A DNA stretch of 64,000 bases from Diadema setosum (lineage: Eukaryota > Echinodermata > Echinoidea > Diadematoida > Diadematidae): NCBI GenBank assembly GCA_033980235.1, contig CM067077.1:6114602-6178601 (forward strand). The letters run 5' to 3'. This document shows, piece after piece, positions 12,844 to 23,099 of the stretch. The notes under the pieces were generated by a model. It was not told where the DNA came from. It saw nothing but the letters and a program-made list of their open reading frames with translations, and searched no databases. The first letter of the stretch is position 1. Each line of letters opens with the position of its first letter. The translations under genes were made by a program, and so were the position numbers.

Positions 12844-13223
12844 TAAAGGGATGGTACAGTATTGGTGGAGATGAGAATAGGGCTTTTAACTTTTTGCAAG
12901 ATACCAAGAAAACACTTATGAAATAGTACAGTGCATACCATTTTAGGAAGAATTCAAAGTTTATTCGATGAAAATCGGGTTTGGAGTGACTGAAACATCC
13001 AAAAACAAAGTAAAACAGAGTGATTGTAATAAAGTGTGGGTCCTACACTTTACTAGAATCGCTCTGTTTTGGATATCTCAGCCATTTCAAAAACCAATTT
13101 TCATCAAATAAACGTTGAATTCCTCGTGGAATTACATGCTTTTTCAAATATTGCACAAGAGGTTTCTCATTATCTCACCAAAAAGAAATCTGAAATTAGG
13201 TCTCAACCAAAACTATACGATCC
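12844..13223. repeat. Copy 2 of the 'AAGGGATTGTACAGT' inverted-repeat family
   Basis: A 380-bp element whose start (TAAAGGGATGGTACAGTATT) is the imperfect inverse of its end (AAAACTATACGATCCCTA). The interior folds back around GTGTGGGTCCTACACTTTA. Related copies are at 687, 48874 and 49859. It has no coding capacity and is MITE-like. Confidence 0.8.
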
Positions 13224-13267
13224 CTATATAGATTGACTTTGTGATACATTTCATACATATAAGAAAG

Positions 13268-13320
13268 AAATGCAGAAAAAATCAATCAATTAATCAATCA
13301 ATCAATCGATCAATCAATCA
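13268..13320. repeat. (ATCA)n microsatellite
   Basis: Tandem AATC/ATCA units with single substitutions. Confidence 0.85.
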
Positions 13321-13709
13321 ACAATTAATGTCATAGTGCCTGTTTTGCCAAGTTACATCTTTTCAAATGTACAGGTGTATATTTATCACATTGGGGAGAG
13401 GTTGGTGACCCTCATAACAACTTTTGAGTCTAATGATCTATGAAACAGAGATTTCACACATTTATATCAAATAGTTAATTAAAAATGAAGAGGGATACCG
13501 GAGGCCAATAAGGAGAGATACAGGTTTTTCTGTTGGGTAATCTGTTCTATTTCCACCAGATTTCTGCTAAAAGTGGAAAGGCAGGATACGTTTGTGAAAG
13601 GGCATCAAACAAGACTGTTGGCTCTGCATTGTTTACTGGATGTGTTAGAGCAGAGACAGTTGCCCTAATTATTATGTAATCATGTATCCAGATAGGCACA
13701 AGCCTAGGA

Positions 13710-13808
13710 TTAACCCGTTGAGGACGGGATGATTTTGCTACATGTACAACACACATTTCCCGTAGACACTTGCCCAAGTATACTCAGGACTTGTCCTCAA
13801 TGGGTTAA
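13710..13808. mobile_element. 94-bp TTAA MITE, copy S1
   Basis: TTAA at both ends, then CCCGTTGAGGACGGG… at left and its inverse CTCAATGGG at right. The core has CAACACACATTTCCCGTAGACACTTGCCCAAGTATACTCAGGACT. TTAA target duplication plus CCC termini is the piggyBac signature. No transposase. It is the best preserved of about nine copies in the window. Confidence 0.8.
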
Positions 13809-14129
13809 TCATGCGTGTATACCAGAAAAAAAAATGTATATGTGTTTTGTTCCACTGTTTATATGTAGGTACTGCTGCTAATCACATGGTGTTTGTTCAT
13901 TTTTTCTTTTCTTTTTTCTTGCTGTTGAATTATGTAGGCTTGATTTGTGTCTTTGCTCCATGTGTTTGTGCATGTGTGAAGTTTGTTGTTTTTGTTTGTT
14001 TTGTTCTATTTTGCTGTGAGATGGGGTGGGCATATAAATACATAAATGATAAATGTAGAACCATGTATGTTACATTCGTTTTCATAATTTTCTAAAAGTA
14101 GCGTATAAAGGCTTGGGAGAAATAAGAAA

Positions 14130-14530
14130 CTAGAAATGACGGTATGGCGACTGGTATGCCTCCGCCATAATGCATGATTCTCCTAATAGCTCTATAGTAC
14201 AATGTCTTGACAATGTGTGATGACAGTTTCACATAACTGGCAAAATATTAAAATGACAGATTTGTCACAAATGCATTGAATGTTCACTTTCCTCGAACTA
14301 GGTTTATTTGGATGAATGGCTATACTGTCTAAGAGTGCAGGCATTTGGGGATTTGAGGATTTGTACCCAACTTTTGACCCTTTTATAATTTACAGATGAA
14401 TTGAAATTTAGCACTTTCACTTGACCTTTGACCTTTTGACAAGAAACTTCCAAGAGACGGACGGACGGAAGGAGGGACAACCTGAAATCATAATGCCTCC
14501 GGCGACACTTCGTGGTGGAGGCATTAAAAC
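14130..14530. mobile_element. GCCTCCGCC-family non-autonomous element (short copy)
   Basis: Begins GCGACTGGTATGCCTCCGCC and ends with the inverted TGGTGGAGGCAT. It carries one exact TGACCTTTGACCT at 14422-14434 and a short GACGGACGGAAGGAGGGAC tail before the 3' end. It matches the longer copy at 27930-28985 over the first ~250 bp and the last ~100 bp. No coding capacity. Confidence 0.75.
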
Positions 14531-15770
14531 TAATCAGTTGAATGTTTGATATCTGTATAAAATGTGACAAAGAGAATTGAGGAAACAATATGGCAACTCA
14601 ATCTTCAAAGAAATCAATGAAGTTTTTGTCCATTATGACTTCCAACAATAATCTCTGAATGACCTTGTTATAGTAATTTGTGAATTCTATTGTGCTAGCC
14701 TGGAAAATGGCACAATGAAAACTGATCAGAAAGATCTGCACATATTATATGTTTTATGGTGGTGGTGCTCCTACATTTGGAACATCTTCTAAACATTATC
14801 TTGACAGCTAGACAAGGACACATTAAGGAAAAGTTGTTCAAAGAAGGTGTTGATAATATATCTTCTCTCAGTGTTTTTTTTTTTCTTTCTTTCCTTTCTT
14901 TCTTTCTCTCACATCTGATGCTGATTTACCCGTGATGCCCCAGGCTGATTGAATTTCTTGCTGGATTTGGGCGGTTAATGACCACAGATGTCAAAGGATT
15001 TTAAGACTGAGGATACAAAAATGGTAACATTGAAATGAAATCTCCCCCGAGGAAATATGCAGACAAATATGAGAGAACAGGAATAATAATGATGAAAATT
15101 ATACACTTTCTGTGAAGACCAGAAAAAAAAAAAAAGAGATAAAAAAAATACAGCAAGAAAGTGAATCATGACTTCGATATTCCATTTCTAAAATCCCAGA
15201 CAGCCGGATTAATTTGGTAAACATGAGATGTGAATCATAGCACAGTTAGTTTGCACTATCTGTGAATTGTTTGTCTCAAATGTTCTACCAGGAATGTTTT
15301 GAAGCAAGCTTTAACAGTATGCAACCCAACATTTTGCACAATAAGTTTGAAATGCAATTTTTTCTTAATGCTGAAATTTCATGACTTTTCTTTTCGACAT
15401 TTTGCCCACATTTAGAGATCCAATTCACAAAAATTGTGTGTGTGTGTGTGTGTGTGTGTTTTTTTTTTTTTAAAGAAGAGTCAGATGAATGTTCTTCCAG
15501 TTTTTTCTTCAATAACATCATTTTTGGTTTAATATCATGAACTATTGTAGACAAAAGAAACAATGAAAAAGAAATAGAAAGAAATGAATAAAAATAAAAG
15601 AAATAAACTTTGGTTCTCTGATAATTTTTCTAGTGAATTTGTCCGTTGTAATGCAATACAAAGAATATTAATCATTTGCAACATGAGATCATTTTAAGTT
15701 TTAGTTAGGGATTCAGAGCTTAACATCTGATGCACACAAATATTTTGCAAACATTAGTGTGATTAGCATT
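14531..15770 (-). other. D2HGDH large intron with microsatellites
   Basis: Contains a CTTT-rich run near 14875-14910, A-runs near 15123-15150 and a (GT)n run at about 15437-15459. Nothing else recognised. Confidence 0.5.
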
Positions 15771-15771
15771 A

Positions 15772-16236
15772 TTTACTCTTTATGTGCCATGATGCACGCA
15801 AACCCCTTGAGTGCCACATTATTCTAAGACAGCAACGTAGTTATGCGTTGGGAAAACATTCTCTGTTTCAAATCTATGTACTAACTTTTGTAGATTTTTG
15901 TTATCCTGGACAGGTATTGTAGAGAAAGTTGTAGAGAATTGCTTAGCTTTGCTTTGATGTAAAACTGTATTTCTTCTGAATGACCAGCAGCTGCATTATT
16001 GCAGAGGCATGACTTTTGCACACAAAATAGTAACAGCAACACACTTGATAGTCAATCATCCTATAAAATGCAAGATACATTTGACAGGAATGGAATCGCA
16101 AGAAACGCTTTCATTGTACTGTGGCATTTGGTGATTTATGGATCGGGTTGGGCGGGTTTGTGCATTTGAACAGAATATGCTAAGTTGGCACGTCATTCAC
16201 CGAGTTGGGCGTGCGAACGTGGCACATAAAGAGTTG
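15772..16236. mobile_element. ~0.5-kb CTCTTTATGTGCC element, copy L-A
   Basis: Left end TTACTCTTTATGTGCC, right end GGCACATAAAGAGTT, a matched inverted pair. Inner sequence (ACCCCTTGAGTGCC, ATTATTCTAAGACA) matches the copies at 24496, 26756 and 34892. TTAA flanks are degraded here but intact in two sister copies. Non-coding. Confidence 0.75.
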
Positions 16237-16366
16237 AGAGAAAATAATCACGTCTAGGGGAAATTAATGATTCATTCTCGGAGATTACATAATAAGCAAC
16301 ATTTGTATCGATTTTCACCACGACCGCATGATCCATGGCCAAGATCTTGGGGCAGGCAAATACATA

Positions 16367-16403
16367 CCATCCCCCTCCCCTCCCCCCTCCCCCCCCCCCC
16401 CCT
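16367..16403. repeat. Poly(dC)/CT-rich tract
   Basis: CCCCCTCCCCTCCCCCCTCC followed by a run of about 18 C. On the other strand this is a long G-tract with G-quadruplex potential. Confidence 0.85.
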
Positions 16404-16830
16404 GTGATTTGCAGATGTACATTCCACTCTTGAGATAGATGGAAGAATAAATGAGAACAGGAGAAACTTCATGAAATAAGTCAGCATTTACTTTTGGCAT
16501 TCTGCCATCATCAGGAATAGAATGTTGTTGAAGAGCGCGCTGAAGTCCTACAACTTTATGATCCCTTCAGAGTGGTTGCTCTGAAGCTCTACAAATATAT
16601 CCCTATTTTATTTGTTGCAAACTAATGGGTGAACTCAAAGGCCCGAATTCACGAAGGTGGTACAAATGAAACCATGGTTTAAACCATGGACAAAAACCAT
16701 GGAGCGCCAAGTGCCGTATGGAATATTTCATTACAAAATCAGTCATTTCGTCGATGAAATGATTACACGTATTTTGTGACGAAATGACAACATTTTGTAA
16801 CTAAATGAATATTTCATCCACAAAATATTA

Positions 16831-16834
16831 ATAT
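16831..16834. repeat. Target-site duplication ATAT (left), pairs with 24251-24254
   Basis: ATAT lies immediately outside both LTRs. Four to six base duplications are usual for Ty3/gypsy integrases. The site is AT-rich, so chance similarity cannot be excluded. Confidence 0.65.
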
Positions 16835-16899
16835 TGTTACGACCAAAATCACTCTGAGAATGATCGCACAAAAGAAACAATCAACTAATGTTCAGGCGG

Positions 16900-16905
16900 T
16901 TTATT
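16900..16905 (-). promoter_or_regulatory. LTR poly(A) signal AATAAA
   Basis: Minus-strand AATAAA about 65-70 bases before the LTR 3' end. The equivalent in the other LTR is 23170-23175. Because the element is in the sense orientation of D2HGDH, it could terminate host transcripts. Confidence 0.5.
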
Positions 16906-17520
16906 AACAGCGATATTGTGGGTACAGACTCATAATCGGTTTTCACATCAGTACAATAACGATCAATACAAACAATTACAAATCGGTAATAGAATCACTT
17001 ACGTGCATTACAGTCCAAAATTTGAATGCAAGTAACCCTTTGACAGTGTCCAGATACGATGTTCAATGCACAGATGAATGATCCGCGATGCACCGATGAA
17101 TGATACCTCAGACGTAAATCCAGAGGCGCAGGTTGTGATAATCCTCGTTATTAATCCGGGGCAAAATCCACAATGTGTGTCCACGGCGAAACATGCAAAA
17201 TCCAAAAGTTATGACGACCACGTCCAGTTGATGCGTTGAATGATGATTCACTTTATAATGTCCAGCAAGGAATCCAGCCCGTCACAGCTTTGCCGTAATA
17301 ATGTCCGTTGACACTAAAATATGGAGTCTATCTCCAACGTAGGCAAATTAATTCTCTGCAGGCAAAATGTCTCCCAGGCCTTATCTCCACAAACACAGTT
17401 TGTATAGCAGGTCAGCAGGTAACACAGGACTGACTATAACAAGTCGTTTCAGAGCCAGAAGTGACGTAACTCTCAGAGCAGAGGTGTTGGGTACTCTGCC
17501 TACCTCAGAATTCCTCCTGC

Positions 17521-17527
17521 TTATATA
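17521..17527 (-). promoter_or_regulatory. LTR TATA box candidate
   Basis: TATATAAG on the minus strand, about 455 bases into the LTR; its twin in the 5' LTR is at 23791-23797. Its position between a long U3 and the AATAAA fits an LTR core promoter. Inference from motif and position only. Confidence 0.5.
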
Positions 17528-17980
17528 CTATCCATTCACCCCTTTCTAGTACATTCTGTAATTTTCTCCAACCTGGGGCTACATACCTGAACATACTAGC
17601 AAGTCCAAATTCCAGGAATCCTGGATGACTCACTTCCTAATATGTGCATAACATCATTGCCAAAATTAACTACCAATCACATTGGGCTACAAGGGCAGTG
17701 CCTCACTCAGCCAGCACTTCCCAGAATTTTCTGGAATGGGTGAAATCATTCTAGAGTGAGTGAGCTATAATGTATTTCCTGTCACATGCATACATGTACT
17801 GTAGCTACATTGTATACCATGTAGAAAATTCTCCACTGATCTGGTCAGCCTGTATGTACTATATCTATATCATATAGAATGTTCTCCATTATTCTGGTCT
17901 ACCTGTGTACATACACATTAAACAACCATGCATACAGCCTTGATACATGTACATAACTACTTGTGTGTACATTTGTGACA

Positions 17981-17990
17981 CCATCCCCCA
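17981..17990 (-). other. Polypurine tract candidate
   Basis: On the minus strand TGGGGGATGG directly precedes the 3' LTR start TGTCAC, where the plus-strand primer of reverse transcription is expected. It is short for a polypurine tract. Confidence 0.55.
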
Positions 17991-18305
17991 TGGGAAAAAG
18001 AAAGCCTTGCCGTAGCAAGGGTTTCTTTTACCTTCACAATTTCTCATTGTTATTTACAATGAATGTGAGGTACAATCCAAGTCAAGCAACAATAATCACA
18101 TACTATCACATGCCTTTTGAATAGCTGCATTAATTCCATGTTCTCTTTTCATGGATACCATTTACATTGATATTGCTTGGATTCTCGGAGCTTATACAAT
18201 CATGTCAAACTGTTTTGCATACATTAATGGATATGCTAAACACATACAATGTACACTGTAAGTGATATGCGGTGAAAACTTTTCACCTGTGATACTCTCT
18301 TCATG

Positions 18306-21300
18306 TTACACTCTTGACAAAGCATCAGCAATTACATTATTTTTGCCTGCCACATGTTTGATTTTGAGTGCATATGGCTGCGTCATCATGCTCCATCTGA
18401 ACAATCTGTTGTTCTTCATTTTGAACCGGTCTAAAAAGACCAAGGGGTTGTGGTCAGTATAGACCGTGATCTCCCCTTTGCTATTGGTCAAGTACACTTC
18501 ATATTGCTGGAGGGCAAGGATGAGACTGAGAGCCTCCTTCTCGATAGTTGAGTACTTCTTTTGGTATGCGTTCAACTTTTTGGAAAAGTAGCTAACCGGA
18601 CGTTCAGTGCCTTCTTCATCTTCTTGGAGCAAAACTGCTCCCACTCCTACATCACTAGCATCTATTGCCACTTTGAATGGCTTTTGGAAGTCAGGAGCTG
18701 CCAAAACAGGCTCATTAGCAAGGACTGCTTTTAGTTTCTCGAAGGCTCTTTGACACTCATCAGTCCAGGTGTACTTTGCCTTGCCCTTCAGCAGGTTTGT
18801 TAGGGGGGTGACTACAGTGCTGAAATTCGGTACAAATTTCCTGTAGAAACCAGCCATGCCCAGAAATCTGAGCAACTCCTTCTTGGATTGGGGGATGGGA
18901 AAGCCTAGTATAGCTTCTACCTTGGCTTCTCTTGGCAATACCTGTCCTTGACCGACTACATGCCCGAGATACACCACTTTGGCCTTTGCAAATTCACTCT
19001 TTGCCAGATTAATCACCAATCCGGCCTCCTTGAGTCGATCAAAAAGTTGCCGCAAGTGTGTAATGTGCTCCTGCCACGTGTCACTATACACTAGAATGTC
19101 ATCAATGTATACTACACAGTTGTCAAGCCCGGCAATGATTTGGTTTGTTAGCCGTTGGAAGGTGGCCGGAGCATTTTTCATGCCAAATGGCATTACTTTG
19201 CATTGGAACAAGCCATCTGGTGTAGCAAAGGCAGAAATCTCCCTGGCTTTGTCGGTCAAGGGCACTTGCCAGTATCCCTTTAGAAGGTCTATTTTACTGA
19301 CATATGCAGAATTTCCGACCCTGTCAATGCAGTCTTCTAATCTGGGAATGGGGAAAGAGTCTGTTTTCGTCACGGCATTCACCTTTCTGTAATCTATACA
19401 GAATCTTTGAGACCCATCCGGTTTGGGCACCATGACGATTGGGGAGCTCCAACTGCTTTTACTCGGTTCTATTATGTCATTGTCTAACATGTACTGAACC
19501 TCTTCCCGTACTTTCTGCAGTTTGCTCGGGTTTAGTCTGTAAGGGTTTTGCTTGATAGGGTCAGCATCTCCTACATCAACATCATGTACAGCCAGAGGGG
19601 TGCAGCCTGGTTTGTCTTTACACAATTCTTTGTACTCATGTAACAGACTAGTCACATCTTTCCTCTGATTTTCAGGTAGGTAGTTCAGTGCCTCATCTAC
19701 TTTCCCTAACATCTCTGAGTTAGACAACCTGGCACTAGAGGGCTCACTTCCATTCTCATCTTGAGCTTCTCCCTCTTCATCTACTTCTTCTTCTACCACC
19801 TGAGCTACGCCTACCGGCTGACTAGCCTTTCTCTCATAGTACTCTTTCAGCATGTTTACATGACACACCCTCTGATCTTTTCGTCTGTCTGGCGTACTGA
19901 TCACATAGTTCACATCATTGAGTTTCTTTTTGACACAGTATGGGCCACTGAACTTGGCTTTCAGTGGTTCACCTTGTATGGGCAGCAGTACAAGAACTTT
20001 GTCACCTGGTTTGAAAGTTCGGGCTTTGGCATTTTTGTCTGCCTTTCTCTTCATAGAGTCTTGTGACACTTTCAAGTGTTCCCTAGCTACCTCACAAGCC
20101 TTTGAAAGCCTTTCACGAAACTTTGACACATAGTCAAGTAGGTGGACCTCATCATCCTCAGTCATGAATTTCTCTTTGATGAGCTTCAGTGGACCCCTAA
20201 CTTCATGACCGTACACCAACTCAAATGGGCTGAAACCCGTCGACTCATTTGGGGAGTCCCTCGTTGCGAACAGCAGGAAAGGGATGCCCTTATCCCAATC
20301 CTCGGGATACTCCTCACAAAATGCCCTAATCATTGTCTTTAGGGTCTGATGGTAGCGCTCCAACGCACCTTGGGATTGGGGATGATAAGCTGACGACTTC
20401 AGCTGCTTCACACCCAAACGATACATCACCTCTTGAAATATGCCTGACATGAAATTTGACCCTTGGTCAGACTGCACTTCCTTGGGCAACCCATACCTAG
20501 TGAAAAACTGCACTAGAGCATCTACCACAGTCTTGGCAGTGATATTTCTCAATGGGATAGCCTCTGGAAACCGTGTAGACATATCCATGATTGTCAAGAG
20601 GTACTTGTGACCCGACCTAGTCCTAGGCAAAGGTCCAACACAGTCGACTAAAACCCGACTGAATGGTTCGTCAAACGCAGGTATCGGAATCAATGGCGCC
20701 GGCTTCACTGAATGCTGTGGTTTACCAGCCACTTGACATGTGTGACAAGTCTTGCAAAACTCAGCCACATCCACATTCAACCCTGGCCAATAGAAATGCC
20801 TCATGATCCGATCCTTTGTCTTTCTGACGCCTAAATGGCCGCCAACAGGTAACTCGTGAGCAATCCTCAAGATCTCACCGCGGTAACAGGGAGGGACAAC
20901 AACTTGACGGACCACCGTCCAATCCTCATCAGCTGGCCTATGGGGAGGTCTCCACTTCCTCATCAAAATGCCATCTTTGACATAATAGCACTCAGGGACC
21001 TTTTCAGCCTCAGCCTCAGAACACGCCGTCTGAGACAAGCCTTTCAACTCAGAGTCTGCCTGCTGTGCTTCAACCAAGGAAGACTTGCTAAACAGCCCAT
21101 CACTGTTAGCCTCGGAGCCTAATACAGCAACCCCATCATTCAAATCCTTGAAAAAGGTTTCTGCCAACCAAACACCGGAATTCTCCTCCACATCAACAGA
21201 ATCCGCATCATCTTGAACAGCTCTACGAGCCTGAGACCTAGTCACAACACAATCTGGGAAAATCCCAGGAAACTCCTCCTGCAACTGCTCAGTTTCAGCA

Positions 21301-22958
21301 ACCACCACTGGTTTATCCGAAACAACTGGAGACGCAACCACCTTATCCCCAGCCAAGTCATTCCCCAACAAAAAGTCAATGCCTGCCATGGGCAACTCAG
21401 GAACAACTCCAACAGTGACAGGACCAGAAACTAGGTCACACTTCAAATCCACTCTATACAGTGGTACTGACATATAACTGCCATCAACAGTCTGAATCAA
21501 GACTTTTGCATTCACTGCACTATCTGGTGGAAAAGTCATACCACCATCCACCATCAACGACTGAGAGGCCCCCGTATCCCGCAGGATGACAACTGGTTTA
21601 CCTGCCTCACCAGAAGTACATGGGGTCACCTCACCATCAAACAAAAAGCTACGATAGCTCTCATCCACCTGCTTCAGCCTATCTTTGAATTTGGGAGATT
21701 GACTTTCAATGGCCTGTGTTTCACTGAATGGGACACTATTTTCGGGTAGGACACTTTTTGACATGACAAATCTCATGTCCTTCTTTGCTTTGTTTTGCAA
21801 CTTCCAACACTGTGACTTTACATGCCCTGTCTTGTTACAGTGAAAACATTTGATGACATTTGCACTTGTACTGGACCCTTTGTCAGATTGAGGCTTTGGT
21901 GCCGATGAAGTTTCAGAACTCGTGCCTTTTTCAGAACCAGCATTCTTTGGATTGCTCGACTGATTTTTGTCTTTCTTATTTCCAGAGAAATTCCTGAAAG
22001 GTGGTCTGTTGTCATTTCTGTGGGTCAGCTCATACTCATCAGCCATCAAGGCTGCTTTATGCAAACTTGTCACTTTGTGATCATCCAAATGTGACCTCAC
22101 ACTGAAAGCAACACTCTTTTTGAATTCTTCCAAGAGAACAACCTCACGTAGGTTATCAAAATCCTGATCCACTTTCAGGGACCTGTACCACCTATCAAAC
22201 ATCATTTCTTTTTCACGAGCAAACTCAACATGTGTCTGGCCTGGTTTGCGGTACGAATTTCTGAACTTGTGTCTGTACGCCTCTGGCACCAACTCATAAG
22301 CATTCAACACTGCTTTCTTGACTGTAGCATAGTCACGTGATTGCTCTTCAGAGAGAGATGAGTACACATCGGCGGCTTTGCCGACAAACACACTTTGAAG
22401 GAGCAAGGGCCAAAATTCCTGTGGCCAGTTCAAACTGTTAGCCACCTTCTCAAATGACACAAAATATGCATCAACTCTGTTTTCTTCAAACTTTGGCACC
22501 AATCGAATGTTCCTAGCCAAATCAAATTCAGAGGGAGCCCTTTCACGATTTCCAACAGTCTGTGCATGAGTCAATTCCATCTCACGCAATTTCAGTTGTT
22601 GCTCCACTTCAATTTTCTTCATTTCAATTTCTCTTTCCACTTCTCTAGCCCTTTCCCTTTCCTTCATTTCCATTTCTAATCTCATCTTCTCTTTCTTCAT
22701 TTCCATTTCCATTTTAGCAAGCTCAAACCGCATTTGATCAGAAATTTGAGCTTGATCTGGAGTGTCAATTTCTTCTTTGAGCTCCATGTGACCAGCTACT
22801 AAGTCAAGAATTTCTGCCTTTCTTACACCTTGTGGAACATCAACATTCAAATGCTGTGCAATAGCAGTCAAATCACATTTGCGTAACCTTTGCAAATCTT
22901 TGAGGGACAAATCTGTCCTCTGAACAAATGCCTGAACATCCATTGTACTGATTGACAT
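18306..22958 (-). CDS. Gag-Pol polyprotein, order Gag-PR-IN-RT-RH
   Basis: One uninterrupted frame of ~1550 residues. The first ATG is at 22958; an upstream GTG codon at 22964 is not needed. Residues 1-60 resemble a short SAP-like helical region. About 70-150 is a Lys/Glu-rich coiled coil, about 155-330 a retroviral-type Gag capsid region, and about 370 the CCHC knuckle CFHCNKTGHVKSQC. About 460 is the aspartic protease ILRDTGAS. Integrase follows: HHCC zinc region about 700-740 (HELPVGGHLG…CKTCHTC), catalytic Asp in LVDCVG (about 772), Asp in QSDQGSNF (about 832), Glu in GALERYHQ (about 867), and a GPY-type tail about 1004. Only then come reverse transcriptase (FCIDYRKVN about 1190, YIDDIL about 1288) and RNase H (AIDAS about 1434, KEALSL about 1477, YTDHNPL about 1503). 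All catalytic residues are present. A single Gag-Pol frame would need proteolysis for maturation. Confidence 0.96.
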   Translation of the reverse strand: MSISTMDVQAFVQRTDLSLKDLQRLRKCDLTAIAQHLNVDVPQGVRKAEILDLVAGHMELKEEIDTPDQAQISDQMRFELAKMEMEMKKEKMRLEMEMKERERAREVEREIEMKKIEVEQQLKLREMELTHAQTVGNRERAPSEFDLARNIRLVPKFEENRVDAYFVSFEKVANSLNWPQEFWPLLLQSVFVGKAADVYSSLSEEQSRDYATVKKAVLNAYELVPEAYRHKFRNSYRKPGQTHVEFAREKEMMFDRWYRSLKVDQDFDNLREVVLLEEFKKSVAFSVRSHLDDHKVTSLHKAALMADEYELTHRNDNRPPFRNFSGNKKDKNQSSNPKNAGSEKGTSSETSSAPKPQSDKGSSTSANVIKCFHCNKTGHVKSQCWKLQNKAKKDMRFVMSKSVLPENSVPFSETQAIESQSPKFKDRLKQVDESYRSFLFDGEVTPCTSGEAGKPVVILRDTGASQSLMVDGGMTFPPDSAVNAKVLIQTVDGSYMSVPLYRVDLKCDLVSGPVTVGVVPELPMAGIDFLLGNDLAGDKVVASPVVSDKPVVVAETEQLQEEFPGIFPDCVVTRSQARRAVQDDADSVDVEENSGVWLAETFFKDLNDGVAVLGSEANSDGLFSKSSLVEAQQADSELKGLSQTACSEAEAEKVPECYYVKDGILMRKWRPPHRPADEDWTVVRQVVVPPCYRGEILRIAHELPVGGHLGVRKTKDRIMRHFYWPGLNVDVAEFCKTCHTCQVAGKPQHSVKPAPLIPIPAFDEPFSRVLVDCVGPLPRTRSGHKYLLTIMDMSTRFPEAIPLRNITAKTVVDALVQFFTRYGLPKEVQSDQGSNFMSGIFQEVMYRLGVKQLKSSAYHPQSQGALERYHQTLKTMIRAFCEEYPEDWDKGIPFLLFATRDSPNESTGFSPFELVYGHEVRGPLKLIKEKFMTEDDEVHLLDYVSKFRERLSKACEVAREHLKVSQDSMKRKADKNAKARTFKPGDKVLVLLPIQGEPLKAKFSGPYCVKKKLNDVNYVISTPDRRKDQRVCHVNMLKEYYERKASQPVGVAQVVEEEVDEEGEAQDENGSEPSSARLSNSEMLGKVDEALNYLPENQRKDVTSLLHEYKELCKDKPGCTPLAVHDVDVGDADPIKQNPYRLNPSKLQKVREEVQYMLDNDIIEPSKSSWSSPIVMVPKPDGSQRFCIDYRKVNAVTKTDSFPIPRLEDCIDRVGNSAYVSKIDLLKGYWQVPLTDKAREISAFATPDGLFQCKVMPFGMKNAPATFQRLTNQIIAGLDNCVVYIDDILVYSDTWQEHITHLRQLFDRLKEAGLVINLAKSEFAKAKVVYLGHVVGQGQVLPREAKVEAILGFPIPQSKKELLRFLGMAGFYRKFVPNFSTVVTPLTNLLKGKAKYTWTDECQRAFEKLKAVLANEPVLAAPDFQKPFKVAIDASDVGVGAVLLQEDEEGTERPVSYFSKKLNAYQKKYSTIEKEALSLILALQQYEVYLTNSKGEITVYTDHNPLVFLDRFKMKNNRLFRWSMMTQPYALKIKHVAGKNNVIADALSRV

Positions 22959-23099
22959 TGTCACAATGTATTACACACAATATGCAATTGAACAATCAAC
23001 TCACTGGTATTTTATCTGTACCAATATTCTGGCTTCCGGAACGTTCCAAATTCTAAGTTTTGGCTTTAAATTCACTTCTCGGACACAAGCCCCCAATTT
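22959..23099 (-). other. Retroelement leader
   Basis: 141 bases between the 5' LTR and the first ATG, with the candidate primer site at its start. No splice donor or other feature assigned. Confidence 0.7.
23081..23095 (-). other. Candidate primer-binding site
   Basis: Minus-strand TGGGGGCTTGTGTCC begins four bases after the LTR end GTAACA. A leading TGG fits pairing with a tRNA CCA tail. The bases after the acceptor-stem part do not match a T-arm, so the primer tRNA is not assigned. Confidence 0.4.

Larger units (their letters stand above)
16835..17980 (-). repeat. 3' LTR of the Gmr1-like element
   Basis: 1146 bp. Identical by eye to the other LTR except that it has one GGTTT where the 5' LTR has two (near 16896). 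Minus-strand TATATAA lies at 17521-17527 and AATAAA at 16900-16905, a plausible promoter and poly(A) signal arrangement. The 65-aa and 60-aa frames in it recur identically in the other LTR simply because the LTRs are copies. Confidence 0.93.

Noticed and set aside
17008..17549. Identical 65-aa and 60-aa frames in both LTRs
   Set aside because: Identity comes from LTR duplication. Neither has a recognisable domain or start context.
18979..21434. Open frames on the plus strand across the retroelement
   Set aside because: They lie antisense to the intact Gag-Pol frame and have no family resemblance; they are shadows of its codon bias.
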